Source: Candidatus Nomurabacteria bacterium
Lineage (GTDB): Bacteria; Patescibacteriota; Minisyncoccia; Phycocordibacterales; PALSA-1337
Length of the DNA: 5,969 bases
Assembly (NCBI GenBank): GCA_943349555.1
Contig: CALQZK010000030.1
Coordinates: 1 to 5,969 of the forward strand
Reading direction: 5' to 3'
Position 1 is the first letter of the stretch. The number at the start of each line of letters is the position of its first letter. Below, one piece after another: positions 1 to 5,862 of the stretch. Both the position numbers and the translations under genes were made by a program. Below the pieces are notes generated by a model. That model saw nothing but the letters and a program-made list of their open reading frames with translations, did not search any database and was not told the origin of the DNA.

Positions 1-1019
1 GAGCCGGCTTTCTGATACATAGCGATTGCGGATGGCTGGAAGCTGAAAATGTTTTCTGTTCCTGACCAAGTATATGTGTAGTTGCCCGTAGATCCAGTTA
101 CTTCTGCATTCCAAGTAACAGGTTCACCGATGCCCGCTGTTGTCTTGTCAGAGAAACAAGCGATCTTCATAAGATTAGGATTGTATGCAATTTGAGAATT
201 GACATACTGTGTGTTTCCATAGCTATAGACCGTTGGTGATCCTACTGTTACAGAGTTGGAACACTGTACGTTAGTCTGTTGCCCGTTAGAGTAGACTGTA
301 ACATAAGCGTATTTTACGCCTGGGGTATTGTAGTAAGTTGAAAGTGAGCTATATGACCCGTACATACCGTCGGTACCTGACCAACTATACGAATATGATC
401 CGCTAGCTCCACTAGGATATGCCGTCCAAGTTACAGTTGTACCTGTTGGGGCAAAAGTTGTATTTGCACTACATGAGACAGTAAGAGGAGAATAATAGAC
501 AGTGTTATAACTATTAGGATTGACGTATGTTGGAGAAAAGTAACGGTTGTAGTCGTAGTAGGTAGGCTGAGTATAAACAGGCTGTGTATATATTGGCTGG
601 GCGTAGACCTGGTTGTAGTAAAGTGGAGTTTGCTGTTGAACTACGACGGGATTGGGATTAGAAATTGTAGCAGAGCTATTATTGTTATTCACAATAGTTG
701 GAGCGGGATTTGTACCCGTAGAATAAATTGCTCCCTGCGGAGAAGCAGAAATTGTTGTTGCACCAGTTGATGCTGGAGCCGTAGTTATAGTACCACTGTT
801 AATATTACTATTCGTATTGTTGCTGTTGGTTGTAACGTTATTACTATTGGTGTTATTGACTACCTCTGGCTTCTTATCACAGTTAGTAAACAGACAGAAA
901 GGATCCAGTGGGTTAAAAGGATTAAAGTCAATTGCATGGGCTTTCGCCGGTGCAAAGGCTATACAAGCCACTATTACCATAGCTAGTAAAAACCCTATTT
1001 TTGCGCCATTTTTTATCAT
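1..1019 (-). CDS. Secreted Asn/Thr-rich protein with Ig/PKD-like repeats (3' end outside window)
   Basis: An open frame runs from the ATG at 1019 to the window edge (339 codons, no stop), so the C-terminus is missing. Residues 1-29 look like a signal peptide: Lys3 and Lys7, a hydrophobic core at about 8-23, and an AHA cleavage site before Ile30. Residues 54-125 are a low-complexity Asn/Thr/Ser linker. Residues 138-155 are Tyr/Gln/Pro-rich with three QPxYx units. At 178-260 lies an Ig/PKD-like beta domain with the core 'VTWTA...YSYSWSGTDG' and Cys183/Cys253 as a likely disulfide. A second, incomplete copy starts near 285 (Cys288, 'VTWNAEV', 'YTYTWSG'). Such repeats are common in exported proteins of Parcubacteria-type genomes; a cell-surface or adhesion role is inference only. 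Cys19 sits in a lipobox-like 'IVAC', so a lipoprotein is an alternative. A strong promoter abuts the start codon (1028-1056). The start is chosen because it gives the complete signal peptide. Confidence 0.85.
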   Translation of the reverse strand, partial: MIKNGAKIGFLLAMVIVACIAFAPAKAHAIDFNPFNPLDPFCLFTNCDKKPEVVNNTNSNNVTTNSNNTNSNINSGTITTAPASTGATTISASPQGAIYSTGTNPAPTIVNNNNSSATISNPNPVVVQQQTPLYYNQVYAQPIYTQPVYTQPTYYDYNRYFSPTYVNPNSYNTVYYSPLTVSCSANTTFAPTGTTVTWTAYPSGASGSYSYSWSGTDGMYGSYSSLSTYYNTPGVKYAYVTVYSNGQQTNVQCSNSVTVGSPTVYSYGNTQYVNSQIAYNPNLMKIACFSDKTTAGIGEPVTWNAEVTGSTGNYTYTWSGTENIFSFQPSAIAMYQKAG

Positions 1020-1027
1020 ATGGCAAT

Positions 1028-1056
1028 ATTGTATACTGTCTTGGTCTAAATGTCAA
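1028..1056 (-). promoter_or_regulatory. Sigma70-type promoter for the secreted protein, predicting a leaderless mRNA
   Basis: On the minus strand, TTGACA (1056-1051) is followed after exactly 17 bases by TACAAT (1033-1028). This is a perfect -35 and a -10 with one mismatch. The expected start of transcription is near 1021, two bases before the ATG at 1019, so there is no room for a ribosome binding site. The -35 lies inside the last sense codons of gyrB (Ile-Asp-Ile). Confidence 0.72.
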
Positions 1057-3109
1057 TAGTAGCCTTCTTGGCATTGGACTGTATGAACATCTTGCGGGAA
1101 GGCACATCCGTACCCATAAGCATATCGAAAACCTTGTCAGCCTCCTGTGCATCCTCGACATTTACCTGCTTTAGTATGCGTTTCTCCGGATCCATAGTGG
1201 TTTCCCATAGTTCGTCTGCGTTCATCTCTCCGAGACCCTTGTAACGCTGGATGGAAATCTTTGGTTTCTTGGTATTTTCTGCCTCTATTTCTAAATCTGT
1301 TATTATTTCTTCTTTAATTTCTTCGATCTCCTGCATCTCATCAATCTCTTTTCCTAGTGCCTTTGTTTTCTCTTCTTCAGTATAGAAATACATAATTTCC
1401 TTTCCCCTCTTAACTTTGTAGAGCGGTGGCTGAGCAATGTAGAGATATCCTCCTTCTATGATTGGCTTGAAGTAGCGATAAAGCAAAGTGAGAATGAGTG
1501 TGCGGATGTGTGCACCATCCACATCGGCATCTGTTGCAAGGATAATTTTGTGATAGCGGAGTTTGGAAATGTCGAATGTGTCCCCTATCGCCGTGCCAAA
1601 TGCCAAGACAAGATTCTTAATCTGCTCCGAGCCGAGCATGCGGTCCAGGCGCGCTCTTTCAATATTCAGAATTTTTCCGCGAAGTGGCAAGATGGCCTGC
1701 GTCCTTCTGTCGCGTCCAGTCTTTGCCGTTCCACCTGCAGAATCTCCCTCTACAATAAAAATTTCTGATTCACTAGCTACATTACTCTGGCAGTCGGCGA
1801 GCTTTCCCGGAAGTGTCATTCCCTCCAATGCACCTTTTCTCAAGACGCTATCTTTCGCTGCCTTTGCCGCCTTGCGAGCTTTCATCGCTAGGACAACTTT
1901 CGTTATAATAGCTCGTGCATCATCTGGATTCTCCTCCATGAAGAATGTAAATGCTTCTCCAAAAACCGTAGCAACTGCTCCCTGCGCTTCTACCGAACCG
2001 AGCTTGGCTTTCGTCTGTCCTTCAAACTGTATTTCTTGGAGCTTCACCGAAACTACAGCGGTCAAACCTTCCAGAACATCATCTCCGGTGAAGTTGTCTT
2101 CTCCATCTTTTGTCAGATTATTCTTTTTAGAATATGCATTAAGAATGCGGGTAAGTGCAGTCTTGAAGCCGGTGATGTGAGTTCCGCCTTCTGGATTGTA
2201 AATATTGTTGGCGAAAGCCAAGATACGTGAAGAAATGTCATCAGCATACTGCAGAGCCACTTCCACCGATTCCACTCCCTCTACTTTCTTTTCAATATAG
2301 AAAATGTTTTTGTGAATAGGTTTCAGGATCTGATTGTTAAATTTAACCAGAGATGCCAAACCGCCTTCGAAATAGAAAGTGTGGGAAGGCACTTCTAATC
2401 CTAAATTTTTTAAATAAATAATATCTTCATCAATTCCATTTTTAAATATTCCTTCTTTTGCATCTCTGGCATCTATGACTGTAATACGAAGCCCGCGCAC
2501 AAGGTATGCCTGCTGGCGAAGGTGGTTAACTGCCCAATTGTAGTCGAAAATCACGCCTTCCTTGAATATGATAGCGTCTGGCTCAAAGGTTACGATGGTG
2601 CCGTGGAATTTCGTTGAGCCGATTTTCTTAACCTGCGCCTTTGTCTTGCCCTGCGAATATTCCTGCTTGTAAATTCCTCCATCCTTATGAACAAGAACTT
2701 GAGTGTAAATAGAAAGGGCGTTGACGACCGAGGCGCCAACTCCATGAAGACCTCCAGAAACTTTGTAGCCAGTATTCTCTCCTCCGAATTTTCCTCCGGC
2801 ATGCAGAACGGTCATGATGGTTTCTAGAGCTGAAACTTTCGTTTGTTTGTGGATATCCACAGGTATACCTCTTCCGTTATCCACAACTCTCACTCTGTTA
2901 TTAGGTAGGAATGCCACTTCAATATCATCTGCGAAGCCCCCCATGGCTTCGTCGCGAGAGTTGTCGAAAATTTCCCTGACCAGCTGGTTCAGTCCATCCG
3001 GCCCAGTAGTACCGATATACATACCAGGACGCTTGCGAACAGGTTCAAGTCCCTCTAGGACCTGTATGGAATCTGCACCATAGCTATCTGTGTTTTTGTC
3101 TTTTGCCAT
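1046..3109 (-). CDS. gyrB: DNA gyrase subunit B
   Basis: This is the ATPase subunit of DNA gyrase, the type IIA topoisomerase that with GyrA introduces negative supercoils into DNA at the expense of ATP. The 687-residue protein is complete. The GHKL ATPase part shows RKRPGMYIG (26-33), catalytic Glu46 in 'REIFDN', Asp77 in 'VVDNGRGIP', Lys107 in 'GGKFGG', the GLHGVG lid glycines (120-125) and the transducer QTK loop (365-367). The Toprim part shows EGDSAGG (454-460), PLRGKILNIE (475-484), metal-binding DADVD (527-531) and QRYKGLGEM (621-629). A Glu-rich stretch at about 577-612 separates two Toprim segments. The C-terminus reads VPSRKMFI where a PRRxFI-like motif is usual. ParE is the alternative, but motifs and length fit GyrB better; gyrA is not in the window. 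It follows pheS by 29 bases. The ATG at 3109 has no Shine-Dalgarno but has a TATAAT box just upstream. Confidence 0.96.
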   Translation of the reverse strand: MAKDKNTDSYGADSIQVLEGLEPVRKRPGMYIGTTGPDGLNQLVREIFDNSRDEAMGGFADDIEVAFLPNNRVRVVDNGRGIPVDIHKQTKVSALETIMTVLHAGGKFGGENTGYKVSGGLHGVGASVVNALSIYTQVLVHKDGGIYKQEYSQGKTKAQVKKIGSTKFHGTIVTFEPDAIIFKEGVIFDYNWAVNHLRQQAYLVRGLRITVIDARDAKEGIFKNGIDEDIIYLKNLGLEVPSHTFYFEGGLASLVKFNNQILKPIHKNIFYIEKKVEGVESVEVALQYADDISSRILAFANNIYNPEGGTHITGFKTALTRILNAYSKKNNLTKDGEDNFTGDDVLEGLTAVVSVKLQEIQFEGQTKAKLGSVEAQGAVATVFGEAFTFFMEENPDDARAIITKVVLAMKARKAAKAAKDSVLRKGALEGMTLPGKLADCQSNVASESEIFIVEGDSAGGTAKTGRDRRTQAILPLRGKILNIERARLDRMLGSEQIKNLVLAFGTAIGDTFDISKLRYHKIILATDADVDGAHIRTLILTLLYRYFKPIIEGGYLYIAQPPLYKVKRGKEIMYFYTEEEKTKALGKEIDEMQEIEEIKEEIITDLEIEAENTKKPKISIQRYKGLGEMNADELWETTMDPEKRILKQVNVEDAQEADKVFDMLMGTDVPSRKMFIQSNAKKATIDI

Positions 3110-3126
3110 GTGAATTTAGTGAGTAT

Positions 3127-3135
3127 ATTATAGCA
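3127..3135 (-). promoter_or_regulatory. Extended -10 promoter of gyrB
   Basis: The minus strand reads TGC then TATAAT (hexamer 3132-3127), a perfect -10 with the TGn extension. No good -35 is visible 16-18 bases upstream, within the 3' end of pheS, which is tolerable for an extended -10. Transcription would start near 3120 and leave a leader of about 11 bases with no Shine-Dalgarno sequence. Confidence 0.62.
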
Positions 3136-3138
3136 AAT

Positions 3139-4272
3139 TTATCGAATATTTGCACCGAAATTCTTCACCGTCGCATTCTCTATCTTCTTATGCATAGTAT
3201 CCACCTCCTCGCTTGTCAGAGTTCTGTCCAGCGATCTATATGTAATGCGATATGCATAACTAACCTTGTCTCTTCCGAATTTTTCAACATTCTCATATTT
3301 ATCAAGCAGTTCAACCTCTTCCACAAGATCTGGCGCTGTTTCGCGGACAAGATCGAAATAATCATTCGGCACGAAAGTATTTTTTACGATAAAAGAGATG
3401 TCGCGGACGACAGGAGGATATTTGCTGACTTCTACGAACTTATTGCCTAATTTCAACTGCTTCACAACTCTAGTATCCTCCGACCATAGCAGACGAATAT
3501 CTGGCAATTGCATGCTGATAATAGCTAGACGCTCAAGACCAAAGCCGAAAGCCCAACCATTGTAACCTTCCACACCGAAGTCTTTAAGCACTATAGGGCG
3601 CGGCATGCCTCCTCCGAGAATCTCTATCCACTGGCCATTTATTTCCACTTCAACCTCCAGGGAAGGGTCAGTGTAAGGGAAAGTGTCAGGATTGAATCTG
3701 AACTTTATATCCTTTCCGAAAACGCTCTGCACGATTTCCGACAATACATTTTTAAGATCATCCAAGACCAAGTTTTTTTCTGAATTTGGCACAAGATAAA
3801 GTCCACCCATCTGATGGAAGATGTTCATATGATGTCGGTCAATCTCGTCTTTTCTATAGACTTTTCCATAGCACATAACTCCGAAAGATTCCTTCTCTGC
3901 AATTTTCTTTTTTATATCTGGAAGATTCAAGTAGTAATACCACATGACTGTGTCATGAGTTCTCAAAACATTTTTTGAATCAATGTAGTATGTGTCGGAC
4001 TTGCTCCTAGCTGGATGGTCAGCAGCGAAGTTAAAAAGGTCGAAGAGAATATTTGTTGGTATGACTTCCGGTATGTCGATATGGTCAAAATCCTTAAGCA
4101 AAGGTAGGCTCGTTACCCTTTTCATTATTTCATTAAGAGGACTGCCTGGCGTTCTGGAAAGATCTGCCATGGCAAGGTATTTCTTTATCCTTTGGGCTTC
4201 TATATCCTCTCTCTTATGGAGTTCTGTCAGGAGTGACTTTTCTTCATCTCTGGGGATTGCGTAGTTTTTCAT
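3139..4272 (-). CDS. pheS: Single-chain phenylalanine-tRNA ligase (PheS core fused to FDX-ACB domain)
   Basis: This class II synthetase attaches phenylalanine to tRNA-Phe. Numbering uses the ATG at 4272 (377 residues). The catalytic core shows DHPAR (85-89), RTH (104-106), a motif-2 region with 'GKVYRKDEID' ending in HQMGG (153-157), FPYTDPS (198-204) forming the Phe pocket, 'WIEILGGGM', and motif 3 GWAFGFGLERL (239-249). Residues from about 283 to the end form a ferredoxin-fold anticodon-binding (FDX-ACB) domain: 'KYPPVVRDISFIV', 'ELLDKYE', 'RTLTSEEVD' and a terminal Arg. In ordinary bacteria this domain closes the separate PheT chain; core plus FDX-ACB in one chain is the layout of monomeric mitochondrial PheRS. 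The usual N-terminal coiled coil of PheS is absent, and there is no PheT editing domain or pheT gene nearby. The Glu of the family's HQxEG motif is Gly here. A TTG at 4314 would add 14 residues, but these overlap the terminator and promoter, so the ATG is preferred. Confidence 0.92.
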   Translation of the reverse strand: MKNYAIPRDEEKSLLTELHKREDIEAQRIKKYLAMADLSRTPGSPLNEIMKRVTSLPLLKDFDHIDIPEVIPTNILFDLFNFAADHPARSKSDTYYIDSKNVLRTHDTVMWYYYLNLPDIKKKIAEKESFGVMCYGKVYRKDEIDRHHMNIFHQMGGLYLVPNSEKNLVLDDLKNVLSEIVQSVFGKDIKFRFNPDTFPYTDPSLEVEVEINGQWIEILGGGMPRPIVLKDFGVEGYNGWAFGFGLERLAIISMQLPDIRLLWSEDTRVVKQLKLGNKFVEVSKYPPVVRDISFIVKNTFVPNDYFDLVRETAPDLVEEVELLDKYENVEKFGRDKVSYAYRITYRSLDRTLTSEEVDTMHKKIENATVKNFGANIR

Positions 4273-4279
4273 GCTGGTA

Positions 4280-4308
4280 AGTGTAGTCAAAAATGGGGGA
4301 AAAGTAAA
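4280..4308 (-). promoter_or_regulatory. Probable promoter of pheS
   Basis: The minus strand reads TTTACT (4308-4303), a 17-base spacer, then TACACT (4285-4280). Each hexamer matches consensus at four of six positions. The ATG at 4272 follows after seven bases, so transcription would begin at or next to the start codon. It is weaker than the other promoters here, but placement and spacing fit the same pattern. It lies just after the HNH gene's terminator. Confidence 0.45.
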
Positions 4309-4314
4309 TAGCAA

Positions 4315-4338
4315 AACCCAGACCGAATTGTCTGGGTT
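4315..4338 (-). terminator. Intrinsic terminator hairpin after the HNH gene
   Basis: AACCCAGAC and GTCTGGGTT form a perfect 9-bp stem around a 6-base loop. On the minus strand the stem runs into TTTTGC and then a T-rich stretch, and it lies five bases after the stop codon of the HNH gene. The plus-strand side has no T run, so it should work only in the direction of the genes. It insulates pheS from the HNH unit. Confidence 0.75.
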
Positions 4339-4342
4339 GAAG

Positions 4343-4717
4343 TTATGTCCGTATCTTCCCCACCCTCCACCTCCTCCCCTTCCCTTTATTTAAATTCCTA
4401 AAATACGGAGTTAGAGAATGACAATTTGGGCAAAGGAGTCTTAAATTTTCTTCATTATTATTTTCTGAATTTCCATCAATGTGGTCAATTTCTAATGGTA
4501 CATTTCCTGTAATTGTATGCCTTTCCTTCCAACCACACTGAGAACATTTATTATTATATTTTTCAAATAAATAGCGTCTTAGAAAGGATGAGATAATTCT
4601 AGTTTTTATTCCGCATGATCCATTCTGCACACCATCCTTCCAATTCTTAACGCACTCTTTATGCTTTCTAATTGCCTGGCATTTTTGAGAACAATACTTG
4701 ACCTGATGCCTTGTCAC
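4343..4717 (-). CDS. HNH endonuclease with N-terminal zinc-finger remnant; start uncertain
   Basis: A small HNH-family nuclease, probably a free-standing homing-type or mobile endonuclease; its DNA target is unknown. Numbered from the GTG at 4717 (124 residues), the nuclease core has Cys58/Cys61 ('CSQCG') and Cys96/Cys99 ('CPNC') as a structural zinc site. The HNH residues are His79 in 'LEIDHIDGN', Asn91 in 'NLRLLC' and His100. The basic tail 'NKGKGRRWR' is typical of the family. The open frame continues upstream of the GTG and encodes 'TKCIGCNKVL', completing a C-x2-C-x12-C-x3-C zinc finger with 'YCSQKC'. The GTG start would cut this finger in half. No ATG, GTG or TTG lies in frame between the finger and the tRNA; the codon just before 'TKC' is ATA (4748-4750), perhaps a decayed ATG. 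It sits between tRNA-Thr and pheS with its own promoter-like box and terminator. By hand count 4381-4740 holds 120 G/C in 360 bases, against 60 in 120 within pheS (3541-3660), which suggests acquisition by transfer. Confidence 0.82.
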   Translation of the reverse strand: MTRHQVKYCSQKCQAIRKHKECVKNWKDGVQNGSCGIKTRIISSFLRRYLFEKYNNKCSQCGWKERHTITGNVPLEIDHIDGNSENNNEENLRLLCPNCHSLTPYFRNLNKGKGRRWRVGKIRT

Positions 4718-4771
4718 CAGTACCTTATTACATCCAATACATTTTGTTATTTTATTTTCTGGAGTATTGTA

Positions 4772-4780
4772 ATTATAACA
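4772..4780 (-). promoter_or_regulatory. Extended -10 promoter abutting the tRNA 3' end
   Basis: The minus strand reads TGT then TATAAT (hexamer 4777-4772), a perfect extended -10 that begins at the first base after the tRNA's CCA. No matching -35 is seen; that position would fall in the T arm and acceptor stem of the tRNA gene. The predicted start of transcription is near 4765, about 15 bases before the ATA codon at 4750. It probably drives the HNH gene, though the motif could be chance in AT-rich DNA. Confidence 0.5.
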
Positions 4781-4855
4781 TGGAGCCGAGGAGAGGAGTC
4801 GAACCTCCAGCCTTCGCTTTACAAAAGCGTTGCTCTGCCATTGAGCTACCCCGGC
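4781..4855 (-). tRNA. tRNA-Thr (anticodon UGU), CCA encoded
   Basis: The 75-base sequence folds as a full cloverleaf. The acceptor stem GCCGGGG/CCTCGGC has one G-U pair. The D stem is GCTC/GAGC with loop AATGGCA. The anticodon loop is TTTGTAA with anticodon TGT, which reads ACA (Thr). The T arm is GGAGG-TTCGACT-CCTCT, followed by U73 and an encoded CCA. C2-G71 and G35-U36 agree with threonine identity elements known from E. coli. A15-U48 can form the Levitt pair. The top pair of the anticodon stem (27-43) is an A-A mismatch. The 5' end lies 11 bases after the stop of the upstream membrane-protein gene with no clear promoter between, so it may be cut from a longer transcript. Confidence 0.93.
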
Positions 4856-4866
4856 AATAAACTTAT

Positions 4867-5226
4867 TTACTTCACAACCTCTCCCTCCCCAATCTTCTTC
4901 AAATAAAACGATGCTCCGCTATTCCTATCTATCATCACCTTGCCCCTGACCATATCCAAGACCTTCTTGGAAGGCGGGTGGGCATGGGCCTTCGTGCGGA
5001 TGGCGATATAAACAGATCGGATCCAGGAAAGCATATGATAGACGACCCATTGTACGAGTGCAAGAGCACTATGCCTGTTGAAATAGGAAATGAACCTAGA
5101 CATCTGGCGATAAGCAGAATGTATAGCCTGGTCGGTCTTGGCAGGAGTCGGCATCTTTTTCCAGATTATCATTCCGATAATTCCCGCAAAAGACGTAAAG
5201 AAAGAAATTATGGCTATGTTATTCAT
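4867..5226 (-). CDS. Small membrane-anchored protein of unknown function
   Basis: I do not recognise a characterised family. The 119-residue product starts with a clear membrane segment (about residues 3-22) followed by Lys-Lys, which suggests an N-terminal anchor with the rest in the cytoplasm. A second hydrophobic or amphipathic stretch, rich in Trp, Tyr and Val, spans about 54-76 and could be another membrane helix or a membrane-surface helix. The remainder is basic: 'HPPSKK' at 83-88 and 'DMVRGK' at 91-96. No catalytic motif is visible. It starts 26 bases after the tsf stop and ends 11 bases before tRNA-Thr, so it probably shares a transcript with tsf. No Shine-Dalgarno precedes the ATG. 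A weak -10-like GATAAA lies at 5241-5236, without a convincing -35. That it is a real gene is supported by its fit between tight neighbours and its coherent membrane-protein character. Confidence 0.75.
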   Translation of the reverse strand: MNNIAIISFFTSFAGIIGMIIWKKMPTPAKTDQAIHSAYRQMSRFISYFNRHSALALVQWVVYHMLSWIRSVYIAIRTKAHAHPPSKKVLDMVRGKVMIDRNSGASFYLKKIGEGEVVK

Positions 5227-5252
5227 GGTATTAAGTTTATCGTCGTATTTGT

Positions 5253-5855
5253 TTAGCGTTCGATAGCGCTGAAGCGGCTGAACTTGGAGATAGCGATCTT
5301 CTCTCCGAACTTCTGGACAGCATTGTCGATGAGGGCTTGGATGGTCATTTCTGGATTCTTGATAAATGGCTGGTCGAGTAGGACCATTTCTCCGAAATAT
5401 GTGGCAAGTTTTCCCTCTAGTATCTTGTCCTGCATGTCCTTAGGCTTATTCTGTAACTGATCGCTGATCTCCTTCATAAAGACTTCCCTAGCCGCAGACT
5501 TGTCTTCTTCTTTTATATCATCTTTCTTCAAGAACTTTGGATTCAGAGCTGTGACATGCATGGCAATATCTCTAGCAAGAGTTTTGAACTCCTCATTTCC
5601 AGAGACGAAGTCTGTCTCGCACATCAGCACCACGACCGATGCCACATTACCAGTGGAATGCACATAGGCCTGGACTGTACCAGCGCCGAAAGTCCTATCG
5701 CCTCTCTTTGCCGCAATCTCCCCGCTCTTCTTGCGGAGAATAACTAGAGCCTTTGCCGCATCACCTCCCGCTTCTTCCAATGCCTTTTTGCATTGCATAA
5801 CGGAGACGCCTGTCTGATCACGAAGATCCTTGATTTGTTCTGTACTAATGACCAT
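5253..5855 (-). CDS. tsf: Translation elongation factor Ts
   Basis: EF-Ts is the nucleotide-exchange factor that releases GDP from EF-Tu so that it can reload with GTP and aminoacyl-tRNA. The 200-residue product has an N-terminal UBA-like domain (about 1-50: 'IKDLRDQTGVSVMQCKKAL'). The EF-Tu-contacting core follows, with the signature TDFVSGNEEF (81-90; family consensus TDFVAxNEEF) and the usual ending 'GEKIAISKFSRF'. The length matches short EF-Ts proteins such as that of Thermus, which have one core subdomain, rather than the longer E. coli form. The frame is open up to 5924, but the ATG at 5855 is chosen because the conserved domain begins there and the extra codons would overlap rpsB. It follows rpsB by 13 bases, the classic rpsB-tsf order. 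The start has no Shine-Dalgarno; instead a perfect TATAAT ends seven bases upstream. Confidence 0.95.
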   Translation of the reverse strand: MVISTEQIKDLRDQTGVSVMQCKKALEEAGGDAAKALVILRKKSGEIAAKRGDRTFGAGTVQAYVHSTGNVASVVVLMCETDFVSGNEEFKTLARDIAMHVTALNPKFLKKDDIKEEDKSAAREVFMKEISDQLQNKPKDMQDKILEGKLATYFGEMVLLDQPFIKNPEMTIQALIDNAVQKFGEKIAISKFSRFSAIER

Positions 5856-5862
5856 ACGCCAT

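Noticed and set aside
558..602. QPxYx coding repeat as a CRISPR-like or DNA-level tandem repeat
   Set aside because: Only three imperfect 15-base units, in frame with the protein; this is a peptide repeat and not an array.
961..967. Lipobox (IVAC, Cys19) making the secreted protein a lipoprotein
   Set aside because: The motif fits loosely, but the hydrophobic core continues beyond it to a good AHA signal peptidase I site. Kept only as an alternative.
817..1059. A hydrophobic plus-strand open frame (80 codons) opposite the secreted protein gene
   Set aside because: Its Leu/Val-rich start is the complement of the Asn/Thr repeat codons on the other strand, so it is an artefact of low complexity.
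1563..2180. A 205-codon plus-strand open frame opposite gyrB
   Set aside because: It lies wholly within the strongly conserved gyrB coding sequence, has Ser/Ala-rich shadow composition, and shows no recognisable domain.
4273..4314. TTG start at 4314 giving a PheS with 14 more residues
   Set aside because: The extra residues are hydrophobic and unlike any PheRS N-terminus, and they would be encoded by the terminator tail and promoter region. The ATG at 4272 suits the local pattern.
4315..4338. The hairpin before pheS as a Phe-responsive attenuator or T-box
   Set aside because: It lies upstream of the likely pheS promoter and right after the HNH stop. There is no T-box bulge or Phe-rich leader peptide, so a plain terminator explains it.
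4339..4385. Possible attachment-site repeat of the tRNA 3' end on the far side of the HNH gene
   Set aside because: The pyrimidine-rich stretch here loosely resembles the tRNA T-arm complement, but no run long enough to be a direct repeat was found; it codes for the basic HNH tail.
4661..4906. Plus-strand open frame crossing the tRNA gene
   Set aside because: It runs through the tRNA and parts of two opposite-strand genes and has no sensible protein features.
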